Assembly: GCA_049472395.1 (NCBI GenBank)
Contig: JBLIRR010000058.1
Coordinates: 1-34,267 of the forward strand
DNA: 34,267 nucleotides
Reading direction: 5' to 3'
Source of the DNA: JBLIRR01 sp049472395
Lineage (GTDB): Bacteria; SZUA-182; DTGQ01; JBLIRR01
This document shows, in pieces, positions 16,352 to 24,466 of this stretch. Numbering within the stretch: position 1 is the first letter of the stretch; every line of letters starts with the position of its first letter. A program made the position numbers and the translations under genes. The notes below the pieces were generated by a model, which did not search any database, was not told the origin of the DNA, and saw nothing but the letters and a program-made list of their open reading frames with translations.

Positions 16352-16720
16352 ATGCCCCCTAAAAAGGTCAATGATATTTGTGAAATTGTCAAATCAGCAG
16401 CAAATGCGGCACTGGAGAAGAAAGCAGAAGATGTGGTGATCTTAGATCTACGGAATATATGTGATTTTACTGATTTTTTTATTATATGCACAGGTTCTAC
16501 CGCTCGTCACTTAAGCGTCATCGTCGATTCTATTGAAGAGAAGCTCTCATCACTCGGAATAAAGAAAGATCATTTAGAGGGTTATCCGAATTCTGACTGG
16601 ATTTTAGCTGATTTTAGCGATCTAATTGTTCATGTATTTACTGATGAGAAAAGGGAGTTTTACGAATTGGAACATCTGTGGGGAGACGCCCCACGGTTGG
16701 ATGTCGTGAGTGAAAATTAA
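16352..16720 (+). CDS. rsfS: Ribosomal silencing factor RsfS
   Basis: A 122-residue protein of standard length (DUF143/Iojap family). It binds ribosomal protein uL14 and blocks subunit joining in starved cells. The conserved stretch DVVILDLRNICDFTDFFII, then CTGSTARHLSVIVDSIEEKL and SDWILADFSDLIVHVF, is complete. AAAGGA lies 5 bases before the ATG, 10 bases after the nadD stop. Its 3' end overlaps rlmH by 11 bases. Confidence 0.95.
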   Translation: MPPKKVNDICEIVKSAANAALEKKAEDVVILDLRNICDFTDFFIICTGSTARHLSVIVDSIEEKLSSLGIKKDHLEGYPNSDWILADFSDLIVHVFTDEKREFYELEHLWGDAPRLDVVSEN

Positions 16721-17159
16721 AGTCTTAAGCTTTGGCAAAACGAAAGAAGAATATTTAGCAGGGGCCATTGCGGATTATTGCAGGCGAGTAAATTTTTACA
16801 GTCATATAGAGTGGATCGAGCTCACTTTGTCCGCCAATAAAAAATCTATTCAGCAGAAGATAAAAAGAGTAAAAAGCACCCTTACTAGCCATTATATTGT
16901 TGCGCTTGATGAGAAGGGAAAGGAATACACCTCAAGGCAGTTTGCCTTCTTTATTGAGAAAATGATGGTATCGGGAAAAGAACAGATCACCTTTATTCTC
17001 GGTGGGCATGATGGTTTAGAGGAAGAATTATTAAATAGAGCAGACACGCGTATCTCACTTTCTCGTATGACGTTTACCCATCAAATGGTTCGTTTGATCT
17101 TCATAGAACAATTATATCGAGCATTTACTATTATTAAAGGAGAGGCATATCACCATTAG
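16710..17159 (+). CDS. rlmH: 23S rRNA pseudouridine-1915 N3-methyltransferase RlmH
   Basis: A 149-residue SPOUT methyltransferase that modifies helix 69 of 23S rRNA. The start is GTG inside the end of rsfS (11-base overlap), so translation is coupled. The SAM-binding knot is visible in ITFILGGHDGLEEE, and the C-terminal block FTHQMVRLIFIEQLYRAFTI with a closing KGEAYHH is diagnostic. Length is normal. Confidence 0.95.
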   Translation: MKIKVLSFGKTKEEYLAGAIADYCRRVNFYSHIEWIELTLSANKKSIQQKIKRVKSTLTSHYIVALDEKGKEYTSRQFAFFIEKMMVSGKEQITFILGGHDGLEEELLNRADTRISLSRMTFTHQMVRLIFIEQLYRAFTIIKGEAYHH

Positions 17160-17196
17160 CAGTTCTTTTGATATTCTTTTCTCTTGTGCACAAAGA

Positions 17197-17892
17197 GTGC
17201 TCGATATTATCTTCCCTCCCTGTTGTGTAATCTGTGGAACTCTTTTCCCTCTCGGGTGCAAGGATGTCATATGTAAAGACTGCTTTGAAAAGGCTGTTGT
17301 TATCACTTCGCCGTTTTGTCAATATTGCGGCCTCCCGCTTCACAAAGACAGCGGTGAGACCTTATGTGCGCGATGCTCTCGATTATACTGGAATTTTGAT
17401 TGTGCGCGTTCATTCTTTGTGTATGAAGGGATTATTAAAGAGGCTATTTGTGCATTCAAATATAAAAACAGGGTGAAGATCGGGAAATGGTTTGCCGGGA
17501 AGATGGCAATGAATTTAAAAAAGTTGAATATGCATGATAAGTATCATATGATCTGCCCCGTCCCCCTCTCAGGAAAAAAATTTGGAAAACGCGGATTTAA
17601 TCAGTCTTCTATTTTAGCCAAAGATATCGGTGCCCTCCTGAATATACCGATACGATCTCTACTCGGAGAACATACGCACAAAAAGTCGCAGGTGGGGCTG
17701 GATGATAAGACGAGGTGGCGTAATATTCAAGGGAAATTCTTTATAAGGCCCGGGGCACAGATAAAGAATAAAAGCATATTGTTGATCGATGATGTATTTA
17801 CTACGGGGGCTACGGTGAATGAATGCGCAAAAATCCTGAAAGGGGCCGGCGCTCATTATGTGGGGATAATAACATTGGCTCGTGCTGTTTAG
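17197..17892 (+). CDS. comF: ComF family protein (phosphoribosyltransferase-like, zinc ribbon)
   Basis: About 231 residues from GTG 17197. The N-terminus has the ComF zinc-finger cysteines (FPPCCVICG, CKDC, CQYCGLP, CARC). The C-terminal phosphoribosyltransferase domain has VPLSGKKFGKRGFNQS and the PRPP loop ILLIDDVFTTGATVNECAKI. ComF proteins act in DNA uptake in competent bacteria; here the role is only inferred. The start is uncertain: the frame stays open upstream through 17149 (SSSFDILFSCAQR) and AAAGGAG lies at about 17137-17143 within rlmH, but no ATG/GTG/TTG fits it; an ATT at 17155 would. The gene ends the nadD-rsfS-rlmH run. Confidence 0.9.
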   Translation: MLDIIFPPCCVICGTLFPLGCKDVICKDCFEKAVVITSPFCQYCGLPLHKDSGETLCARCSRLYWNFDCARSFFVYEGIIKEAICAFKYKNRVKIGKWFAGKMAMNLKKLNMHDKYHMICPVPLSGKKFGKRGFNQSSILAKDIGALLNIPIRSLLGEHTHKKSQVGLDDKTRWRNIQGKFFIRPGAQIKNKSILLIDDVFTTGATVNECAKILKGAGAHYVGIITLARAV

Positions 17893-17965
17893 TCCTTTGA
17901 ATTTTTGTCAATACATGATACTATTAAATCTTCATTAATTTTTTGGCTCTATGTTGAAAATCGGC

Positions 17966-17992
17966 GGGTACTTATGGACGGGTACTCATGGA
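17966..17992. repeat. Short tandem repeat upstream of tpiA
   Basis: GGGTACTTATGGA (17966-17978) and GGGTACTCATGGA (17980-17992), 12 of 13 identical with a 14-base period, about 47 bases before the tpiA ATG. It could be a two-site operator; no regulator is known. Confidence 0.4.
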
Positions 17993-18038
17993 TTAGAGTG
18001 AAAATGATAAGTAAAAATTAAATGAGAAGGAGTATGAT

Positions 18039-18797
18039 ATGAGAAAAGCAATTATTGCCGGTAATTGGAAGATGAATATGACGTGTGAACAGGCCAGAGA
18101 TCTGACGGCCACCATTAAAAGCGGATTGTCCGGACCATTATCCGTAGATGTGGTGATTATACCGCCTTATACTGCGCTTGATGTGGTTAATAATCTCATT
18201 CATGGAAGTCAAATTATGCTGGGAGCCCAGAACATGTATTATGAAGAGATGGGGGCCTATACCGGCGAGATATCCCCGCTCATGCTTAAAAGTTGCGGAT
18301 GTCGCTATTGCATCATTGGCCATTCAGAGAGAAGGCAATATTTTGGTGAAACCGATGAGAGTATAAATAAAAAGATTAAAGTTGCTCTGAAACATGATTT
18401 GATCCCCATATGCTGTATAGGGGAAACGTTGGAACAACGGGAAGAAGGCAAAACATTTGCCGTGGTTGAGCAGCAGATCAAGATGGATTTAGAAGGGTTG
18501 TCAGATGAGGAAATGGGTCGCACGATTATTGCGTATGAGCCTATATGGGCGATCGGCACAGGGAAAACCGCCACCCCGGAACAGGCTAACGAGGTGCATG
18601 CCTTTATTCGGAGCCAATTGGTCACTATCTTTAACGCTCAATTGGCGGAAATGGTGCGTATCCAATATGGCGGGAGTGTAAAACCGGATAATATCGATGG
18701 TCTGATGGCGCAAAAAGATATTGATGGCGCTCTTGTAGGAGGAGCAAGCTTAAAAGCCGATGCCTTTACAAGGATAGTAAAATTTGATAAAATATAA
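18039..18797 (+). CDS. tpiA: Triosephosphate isomerase
   Basis: A 252-residue TIM barrel of normal length that interconverts dihydroxyacetone phosphate and glyceraldehyde 3-phosphate. Catalytic residues are visible: Asn and Lys in IIAGNWKMNMT, His in CIIGHSERRQYFGE, and Glu in AYEPIWAIGTGKTATPEQ. The phosphate loop RIQYGGSVKPDN is present. AAGGAG precedes the ATG. A tandem 13-mer lies upstream. It is followed by secG with a 29-base gap; the tpiA-secG order is common. Confidence 0.97.
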   Translation: MRKAIIAGNWKMNMTCEQARDLTATIKSGLSGPLSVDVVIIPPYTALDVVNNLIHGSQIMLGAQNMYYEEMGAYTGEISPLMLKSCGCRYCIIGHSERRQYFGETDESINKKIKVALKHDLIPICCIGETLEQREEGKTFAVVEQQIKMDLEGLSDEEMGRTIIAYEPIWAIGTGKTATPEQANEVHAFIRSQLVTIFNAQLAEMVRIQYGGSVKPDNIDGLMAQKDIDGALVGGASLKADAFTRIVKFDKI

Positions 18798-18826
18798 TTT
18801 TAGTATAAAAAAATAAGGAGACGCGG

Positions 18827-19240
18827 ATGTACAGTTTTATCTTGGTGATACATTTGTTTGTGTGTATTGCTATAATACTTATTATTATCAGTCAATCGAG
18901 TAAGGGTTCTGAAATGGGAGCGGTATTCGGAGGAGGTGCGAGCCAGACTGCATTTGGCAGCCAGGGTCCGGGAAGTTTTCTTGAAAAGCTTACCACAGTG
19001 TTTGCAGTGGTGTTTATGGTGACTTCCCTGAGTCTGGCTTATTTGTCAACGAACCGTGTATCACACAAGGAAGGACCGGCGGGTCCTCCTCCTGTGCAAA
19101 TGCCGGTGCAAGAAGGCCAAATGCCAGTGCAGGAGGGCCAAGCGCCTGCGCAACAGGGCCAATCACCCTCACAAGCTGGGCAAGGCCAGTCACAACCGGC
19201 ACCTTCGCCACCCCCGGAGATGCCTCCACCTGCAGAATAA
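18827..19240 (+). CDS. secG: Preprotein translocase subunit SecG with Pro/Gln-rich tail
   Basis: A 137-residue membrane protein of the SecYEG channel. Two transmembrane helices (about residues 3-22 and 58-77) flank the conserved loop SQSSKGSEMGAVFGGGASQT. AAGGAG lies 6 bases before the ATG. After the second helix there is a tail of about 55 residues with a repeating Q-P-V/A-Q-E-G-Q pattern (MPVQEGQMPVQEGQAPAQQG) ending in PPPEMPPPAE, longer than in ordinary SecG (70-110 residues). It is the middle gene of the tpiA-secG-TPR run. Confidence 0.95.
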   Translation: MYSFILVIHLFVCIAIILIIISQSSKGSEMGAVFGGGASQTAFGSQGPGSFLEKLTTVFAVVFMVTSLSLAYLSTNRVSHKEGPAGPPPVQMPVQEGQMPVQEGQAPAQQGQSPSQAGQGQSQPAPSPPPEMPPPAE

Positions 19241-19245
19241 TAAAA

Positions 19246-20508
19246 ATGAATCATTGGTTACATAAGTTACCATTTTTAAAAAAAGAAGCAGAATTTGAAA
19301 CTGCACGGGGATATTATATTTGCGGGAAATACCAGGAAGCGGGCAAGATTTTTGAGCGCTTTGTAGCGCGCCCTAAAAAATATGGCCTTTATTATAACCT
19401 GGCCCTCTATTATTTGCGACAGATTCACCTTAACCTTGCCAGTGGATATATTCATGGCGCTTTTTATGAAAAAGCAATAGGTGAATTAAAAAAAATCGAA
19501 GAGATTAATCCTCACTATGCTGATGTTCACTTCCAGCTTGGTAATTGTTATGCGTATCTGAGCATGTTTGAGAAAGCCATTTCTGAGTTTGAAATGGCTT
19601 TATATATTAATCCCAAATATCATGAGGCAAGGACAAAACTTGCTCTTATTTTTGCAAAAACACATCAATACAATAACTCGATTAATGCCTATAAGCAGAT
19701 ATTGAAAGAACACCCTGATTTCTCCGATATCCATTTCAATCTGGGGATCGTATACGGCATGAACCGTGAGTATGCCAAAGGAGTACGTGAACTTGAAACC
19801 ACCCAGACCTTAAATCCGCAGTATCCCTTGCTTGATAATGCATTAGCAATAATGAGAAAGGGACTTGCAAGTAAGGCTGATGAAAAGACCCATCTGGAGA
19901 TAAAGGAGCAACTCAATAATCATTTAATCATACTTTTAGGATTTGGAGAGAAATATTCTTATCAGGTGGAGCTGCCGGAGGGGTATAATTTATGGGATTA
20001 TTTGATCGATCTTTATAAAAAGGTTCAAATGGTACATCCTGAGTATTCTGACGTATTTTATCATATAGGGCTTTTTTATGAGAGGAAAGGAGAATATGAT
20101 AAAGCAGCAGGGTCTTTTCGCGAGGCATTAAAATTAAATCCTGATTATATAGAAGCTCAAATAGCCCTGAGCTTGTGTTTGCGCAGAATCGGAGATCTTC
20201 AGGGCGGTATTGTGCAATTGGAAGATGTTATCCGGAGACGTCCGCATTATGCGGATTTATATTCTCATCTTGCCAGTATCTATAGTGAAATGGGGAAGAC
20301 TGAGAAAGCGATAGATTGTTTCAAATTAGCTCTTAAGCGAAATCCTCACTACAATGATTCACGGGCAGGGCTCGCCATCTTATACGAACAGAAAGGGATG
20401 ATAAAAGAGGCAATACTCCAATGGGAGGATTATGCCCAGCTCTTAGAGAAAGGTCAGTGGCAAGAGAATGTAAAATCACATATTATCCGATTAAAAGAAG
20501 ATGAGTAA
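19246..20508 (+). CDS. TPR-repeat protein
   Basis: A 420-residue soluble protein built of tetratricopeptide repeats (helix pairs). Clear repeats include YADVHFQLGNCYAYLSMFEK, FSDIHFNLGIVYGMNREYAK, YSDVFYHIGLFYERKGEYDK and YNDSRAGLAILYEQKGMIKE, about eight to nine units in all, with a less regular middle section around residues 205-260. Repeats at both ends keep the 'NP' turn (INPHYAD, NPKYHEA, LNPDYIE, RNPHYND). It has no signal peptide, so it is a cytoplasmic scaffold of unknown partner. It begins 5 bases after secG with no ribosome site, and overlaps the next gene by 8 bases. Confidence 0.9.
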   Translation: MNHWLHKLPFLKKEAEFETARGYYICGKYQEAGKIFERFVARPKKYGLYYNLALYYLRQIHLNLASGYIHGAFYEKAIGELKKIEEINPHYADVHFQLGNCYAYLSMFEKAISEFEMALYINPKYHEARTKLALIFAKTHQYNNSINAYKQILKEHPDFSDIHFNLGIVYGMNREYAKGVRELETTQTLNPQYPLLDNALAIMRKGLASKADEKTHLEIKEQLNNHLIILLGFGEKYSYQVELPEGYNLWDYLIDLYKKVQMVHPEYSDVFYHIGLFYERKGEYDKAAGSFREALKLNPDYIEAQIALSLCLRRIGDLQGGIVQLEDVIRRRPHYADLYSHLASIYSEMGKTEKAIDCFKLALKRNPHYNDSRAGLAILYEQKGMIKEAILQWEDYAQLLEKGQWQENVKSHIIRLKEDE

Positions 20509-20827
20509 GAAGTCATCATCCTCTACAGGATATTCTCCTATGAGTGGCTTTAAGTTATTTCGTTTTTTATTTCATTTACCTTCCTTTTTTAAATTATTCT
20601 GGAGGCTCTTTATTGATTCGCGTGTGCCTTTTTATGCAAAAATATTCCCTGTCATGGTCATTGTCTATATTATAAGCCCTATAGACCTGGTCCCTGCCGT
20701 ATTAGCGCCTTTTTTGGGAAGCCTGGATGATATAATAGTGTTCTTTCTCGGCATGAAGGGATTCTTGCTGTGCATTCCCGAGGAGATCGTTGCTGAGCAT
20801 ATTGCGAAAATTGAGCACGGGATGTGA
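20501..20827 (+). CDS. DUF1232 (YkvA-type) small membrane protein
   Basis: A 108-residue protein. The signature is SRVPFYAKIFPVMVIVYIIS followed by PIDLVPAVLAPFLGSLDDII, the DUF1232 core, with a membrane helix through the first part and 'SPIDL.P..LG..DD' at its end. The function of the family is unknown. It starts within the last codons of the TPR gene (8-base overlap), so the two are coupled. Confidence 0.9.
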   Translation: MSKKSSSSTGYSPMSGFKLFRFLFHLPSFFKLFWRLFIDSRVPFYAKIFPVMVIVYIISPIDLVPAVLAPFLGSLDDIIVFFLGMKGFLLCIPEEIVAEHIAKIEHGM

Positions 20828-20851
20828 GCTTTAAAAATTTTGTAGTACACA

Positions 20852-21832
20852 ATGTTTGATTCCAATAATCGTTGCATCAACTATATGCGTATCTCCATTA
20901 CCGACAGATGCAATTTGCGTTGTCGATATTGCATGTCTCACACGAACATCACTCACCTTCCCCATGAAGAGATCCTTTCTTTTGAAGAGATTATTTGTCT
21001 TGTCTCTATTGGTATGAGGATCGGTATAAGCAAAGTGCGTATCACAGGGGGGGAGCCTCTGGTGAGAAAGGGGGTCATTGACCTTATATCCGGGTTAAGC
21101 GCGCTAGAGGGATTGCAAGATATTTCCCTTACAACCAATGGTGTCTTATTAAGTGAATATGCGGATAGTCTGCTCAAAGCCGGAATAAAAAGGCTCAATA
21201 TAAGCCTTGATACATTAGACAGGGAAAAATATCATTATATATCGGGAAAAGATTGTCTGATGCATATCTGGGAGGGAATAAGAAAGGCAGAAGAATTGGG
21301 GATTTCCCCGATTAAGATCAATATGGTGGTGATTAATGGATTCAATGATGATGAAGTGTTGAATATGGCTAAATTAACATTAGACAGGGCTTTATGGGTC
21401 CGTTTTATTGAATACATGCCTCTTGGGGACCATGATTTTTGGAGTAAAGAGAGAATTATACCGAACAGCACGGTAAAGAATATGATTTCAGAGTATGCAT
21501 CCCTTATTCCCCTCGATTCAGCAAAGCATAATGTGCTCAATCAAAGATATCGCTTTGAGCATGGAAAAGGAGAGATAGGTTTTATTAGCCCTATAAGTAA
21601 TTGTTTTTGCAAAACATGCAACAGAATAAGAGTGACGGCGGATGGGAGGCTGCGTAATTGTCTTTTTCATGATCAGGAGATAGATATAAAAATGCCTATG
21701 AGAGCTGGGGCGAGCGATGAAGAATTACGCGCTATTTTGGAGAAATCAATAAAAAGTAAGCCTATGAAACACCGATTACTCGAAGATGTGTCTCATAAGT
21801 GCAAACGCTCTATGTGGAATATTGGCGGATAA
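20852..21832 (+). CDS. moaA: GTP 3',8-cyclase MoaA
   Basis: A 326-residue radical SAM enzyme that starts molybdenum cofactor synthesis from GTP. The N-terminal cluster ligands C20, C24 and C27 lie in ITDRCNLRCRYCMSH. The second, C-terminal cluster is in NCFCKTCNRIRVTADGRLRN with a following Cys (LRNC). RITGGEPLVRKGV and SLTTNGVLLSEYADSLLKAG are family blocks. It ends in Gly-Gly, which MoaA needs in its active site. Length is normal. No other moa gene is in the window. It stops 2 bases before the tail of the CPBP gene. Confidence 0.96.
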   Translation: MFDSNNRCINYMRISITDRCNLRCRYCMSHTNITHLPHEEILSFEEIICLVSIGMRIGISKVRITGGEPLVRKGVIDLISGLSALEGLQDISLTTNGVLLSEYADSLLKAGIKRLNISLDTLDREKYHYISGKDCLMHIWEGIRKAEELGISPIKINMVVINGFNDDEVLNMAKLTLDRALWVRFIEYMPLGDHDFWSKERIIPNSTVKNMISEYASLIPLDSAKHNVLNQRYRFEHGKGEIGFISPISNCFCKTCNRIRVTADGRLRNCLFHDQEIDIKMPMRAGASDEELRAILEKSIKSKPMKHRLLEDVSHKCKRSMWNIGG

Positions 21833-21834
21833 TC

Positions 21835-22629
21835 TCAGATACTGAGGAGTAAGAGAGCGAGGTTCCCTGAGGTGTGTATGATCATGGGGGAGAGTATGCT
21901 TTGTGAAAATTCAAATGAGAGGGCAAAGATTACTCCTCCGATGAACTGGGTGAAAAATTGGAGAATAAAACGGATTATAAATCCTATTAACCGTTTCATC
22001 GATGGTGCTCCGAGACATGAAAGAAATGTTTTGACTGAATGGATAAAAAAGGAGATGTCATGACATGATGCAAAAAATAAGGCAGAGAGGATAATCGCAA
22101 TGGGTAAATAAAGTTTTTTTCTTATTGAATTATAGATAATGCCTATAAAAAGAATATCTTCAACAATAGGCCCTAAAAAGCATCCAATAAGAATTTTTAT
22201 AAGAAGGGCGCCGCTGCTTATTTGTTGCTGGCTTCCCGCACGAAAAAAAGAGAGAGGATTTTTCCCAAAAAGCAGAAAACCAAGGCCAATCAGGCCCACC
22301 ACTCCTGCAAAGCTGAGGCTCCAGTATATACCATGTAATAAGCCTTTTTTAAGATGAGAGACAGAAAGCCCAATAGTATTGAGAGGATAACGCCCAATAT
22401 ACAAGAACAGAGCGATAATGCCCAGATCAATTACACGAACGGCTCCGATAAAAAGATACGCTGTGTAACGGGCATTGGCATACTGATAAAAATATCCCTT
22501 ATAGAAAACACGCGCGATAAGTTCAACAATGAGAACAAAAAGAAATAAAAGAGAGCTTTGAAGTATTGAAATGCTTTTATTATTATAAAATTTATGATTT
22601 ATATTAAAAGAGTTGTAAGATTCTTCCAT
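21835..22629 (-). CDS. CPBP (CAAX/Abi) family membrane protein with an altered active site
   Basis: A 264-residue protein with about six to seven membrane helices. The CPBP core is LGPIVEDILFIGIIYNSIRK (normal EExxxRG): E157 is kept, the second Glu is Asp (D158), and Arg is replaced by Ile (I162). The second motif FxxxH (FFASCH, H190) and the last HxxxN (HTSGNLALL) remain. CPBP proteins are intramembrane metalloproteases or prenyl-protein processing enzymes; loss of Arg suggests weaker or different activity. It is tail to tail with moaA (2-base gap). Confidence 0.8.
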   Translation of the reverse strand: MEESYNSFNINHKFYNNKSISILQSSLLFLFVLIVELIARVFYKGYFYQYANARYTAYLFIGAVRVIDLGIIALFLYIGRYPLNTIGLSVSHLKKGLLHGIYWSLSFAGVVGLIGLGFLLFGKNPLSFFRAGSQQQISSGALLIKILIGCFLGPIVEDILFIGIIYNSIRKKLYLPIAIILSALFFASCHDISFFIHSVKTFLSCLGAPSMKRLIGFIIRFILQFFTQFIGGVIFALSFEFSQSILSPMIIHTSGNLALLLLSI

Positions 22630-22748
22630 AATACCCGTCTATTAAAGTACATCCCCAGCATTATACCATTTTAGCAAGGATAATGTAAGTTTTTATATAT
22701 TATTTTGTCCGTTATGTTGACAGATTTTCAGGAGGATATTATACTTTT

Positions 22749-22774
22749 ACTTTGCCCTTAATTAAGGGCAAAGT
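22749..22774. promoter_or_regulatory. Perfect 26-bp palindrome in a divergent intergenic region
   Basis: Half-site ACTTTGCCCTTAA is followed directly by its exact complement (centre TTAA|TTAA). It lies 120 bases before the CPBP gene start (minus) and 281 before the low-complexity secreted protein start (plus). No T run follows on either strand, so an intrinsic terminator is unlikely; an operator for a dimeric regulator or a cruciform/recombination site is possible. The rest of 22630-23054 is AT-rich, with a short CCTCATAAGAGG hairpin at 22913-22924. Confidence 0.5.
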
Positions 22775-23054
22775 TATTTTATGGTAACTATTTGTAATAT
22801 AAGATATTAAATACACATTGTATTTTTTTAAATTGTAAATCGTATGGTACTTTCTATCGATATTATAATTATAGAATTAATTTATAGTATAGCAATCTTT
22901 TTATTTCAGGATCCTCATAAGAGGCCTGAGGTCTGGGGGAAAATCTTTATTAATTCATAAATTAAGAGGGGGGTGAGAAATGAGATAGTAGTGTGTATAT
23001 TTTTTTAAGGAGTCATGAGAAACGAAGAAAAGAAGGTTAAAGGAGGAAAAAGTA

Positions 23055-24191
23055 ATGAGTAATGTAAAAAGTAAATTGGGTATATTAATGATAACACTTC
23101 TTGTGTGTGCACTCATGGGCATGCCATCTGTGTTTGCTATGGGTGGCGGCATGGGTGGCGGCATGGGTGGTGGCATGGGCGGCGGCATGGGTGGCAGCGG
23201 CCTTGGCGGTAGTCTTGGCGGCATGAGTGGTCTTGCCGGCCTAAGCAGTATGGGCAGTGCCCTTGGCACCATGGCTACTGGCATCTTTGGCGGTGGTGGC
23301 GGCTATGGCCCTGTCATGGCTGGATTAGTTGCTAAAACTGCTGCAGGTACCGTTATGGCAGCCCCTGCTCCTAATTGGGGCATGTTTGATGTTATTACAG
23401 CAGGGCCTTTGATGACCCCTGTGGGGGCAGTTTCAGGCTTGGTAGCCCCTGTAACAGGTGTGGTGTCACCCGTAGGTGGCATGGCAACTGCTATAATGGC
23501 GGCTCCGGCTGGGGGAGCAATGCCCGGGTTTACTCCTGGCGTGAGCGTGCCTATGGTAGGAGGTACCACCGGTGTAGCAGGTACTGGCCCAGCTCTTATG
23601 GCTGCAGGTTTAGGTGGCTTTACCGGCGGTGCTGCAGGCCTTATGGCAGGTGGTTTCGGAGGCTTTGCCGGTGGTGGTGCAGGCCTTATGGCAGGTGGTT
23701 TTGGCGGCTTTACTGGTGCTGCTGCAGGAGCGGGTGGTGCAGGACTCATGATAGGCGGTACAATCCCTACATGGATGACAGGTGGTGGAACCGCAACCAT
23801 GACACCTCCATGGGCAGCTATATTATCCGGTATTGTCGCGACAGGAACAACTACCACGACAATGACACCGGGAGCAGGTGCGATGGTTCCCGGAGCAGTT
23901 GCTGCGATGGTTCCTGGTGCAGCTGTGATGGTTCCGGGAGCAGGTGCAGTAATGGCTCCTACTGCTATGCCTGGGGTTGGTATGATAATCGGTACTGCGA
24001 CAGCACCTGTAACAGTAATAGCTCCTACAGTAATAGCTCCTACAGTAATAGCGACAGTAATAGCTCCTACAGTAACAGCTCCTACAGTAATAGCTCCTAC
24101 AGTAACAGCTCCTACAGTAACAGTAACAGCGACAGTTATCCCTCCTACAGCAACTGCTACAGCAGTTGTGATCACCACGGGTGTGCTATAA
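23055..24191 (+). CDS. Secreted Gly/Ala/Met/Val-rich low-complexity protein
   Basis: A 378-residue protein with a signal peptide (helix KLGILMITLLVCALMGM, cleavage likely after VFA) and a strong AAAGGAGG ribosome site. After it come MGGG repeats (about residues 30-47), a Gly/Ser/Met region, GGFTGG..AGLMAGGFGGF repeats (about 190-225), MVPGA repeats (about 275-300) and a C-terminal tract of [V/T]IAPTV units (about 318-365). No domain is recognisable. It would be exported and may be a surface or matrix protein; this is inference. The tract at 24010-24125 is a 15-base DNA repeat (GTAATAGCTCCTACA) that probably varies in length. A strong terminator follows. Long opposite-strand frames here are caused by base composition. 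Confidence 0.75.
   Translation: MSNVKSKLGILMITLLVCALMGMPSVFAMGGGMGGGMGGGMGGGMGGSGLGGSLGGMSGLAGLSSMGSALGTMATGIFGGGGGYGPVMAGLVAKTAAGTVMAAPAPNWGMFDVITAGPLMTPVGAVSGLVAPVTGVVSPVGGMATAIMAAPAGGAMPGFTPGVSVPMVGGTTGVAGTGPALMAAGLGGFTGGAAGLMAGGFGGFAGGGAGLMAGGFGGFTGAAAGAGGAGLMIGGTIPTWMTGGGTATMTPPWAAILSGIVATGTTTTTMTPGAGAMVPGAVAAMVPGAAVMVPGAGAVMAPTAMPGVGMIIGTATAPVTVIAPTVIAPTVIATVIAPTVTAPTVIAPTVTAPTVTVTATVIPPTATATAVVITTGVL
24010..24130 (+). repeat. 15-bp tandem repeat inside the low-complexity gene
   Basis: Units of GTAATAGCTCCTACA and GTAACAGCTCCTACA follow one another, interrupted once or twice by GTAATAGCGACA. Each unit adds five residues (VIAPT or VTAPT) and keeps the frame, so copy number can change without breaking the gene. 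Confidence 0.8.
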
Positions 24192-24209
24192 ATTTATTAT
24201 TGAGCATCC

Positions 24210-24245
24210 AAAAAGCCTGGCAGATGTATCTGTCAGGCTTTTTTT
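24210..24245 (+). terminator. Rho-independent terminator
   Basis: AAAAAGCCTGGCAGAT (24210-24225) pairs with ATCTGTCAGGCTTTTT (24228-24243) through a 2-base loop with one G-T pair; the T run goes on to 24245. It ends the low-complexity gene's transcript and, by symmetry, could also stop a minus-strand transcript. Confidence 0.9.
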
Positions 24246-24466
24246 ATACCCCACATAAGATATTTCGAAAATTTTAATTTCAAGGCGTGCCCTCCCTTAC
24301 CACACGATATATCCCCAAAATTCGAATTGCGAATCATATTATCTTTTCCTTGACTTTTCTTCGCATAAAAGCTACAATTAAAATCTATTTCACGCTTGAT
24401 TTTTTTATTATAAACCAATAGTTAGCCTCATTGAAGATAAATAAATTGAGGGGGGTAAATATAGAT

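Noticed and set aside
23015..23062. 15-codon frame just before the low-complexity gene, possible leader peptide
   Set aside because: The AAGGAG is only two bases from its ATG and nothing in the codons suggests attenuation.
23303..24178. Long minus-strand open frame (291 codons) rich in Val, Ala, Ile, Thr, Pro
   Set aside because: It is the mirror of the Gly/Ala-rich repeats on the plus strand; it lacks a signal peptide, ribosome site or any domain. The plus-strand gene has all the gene signals.
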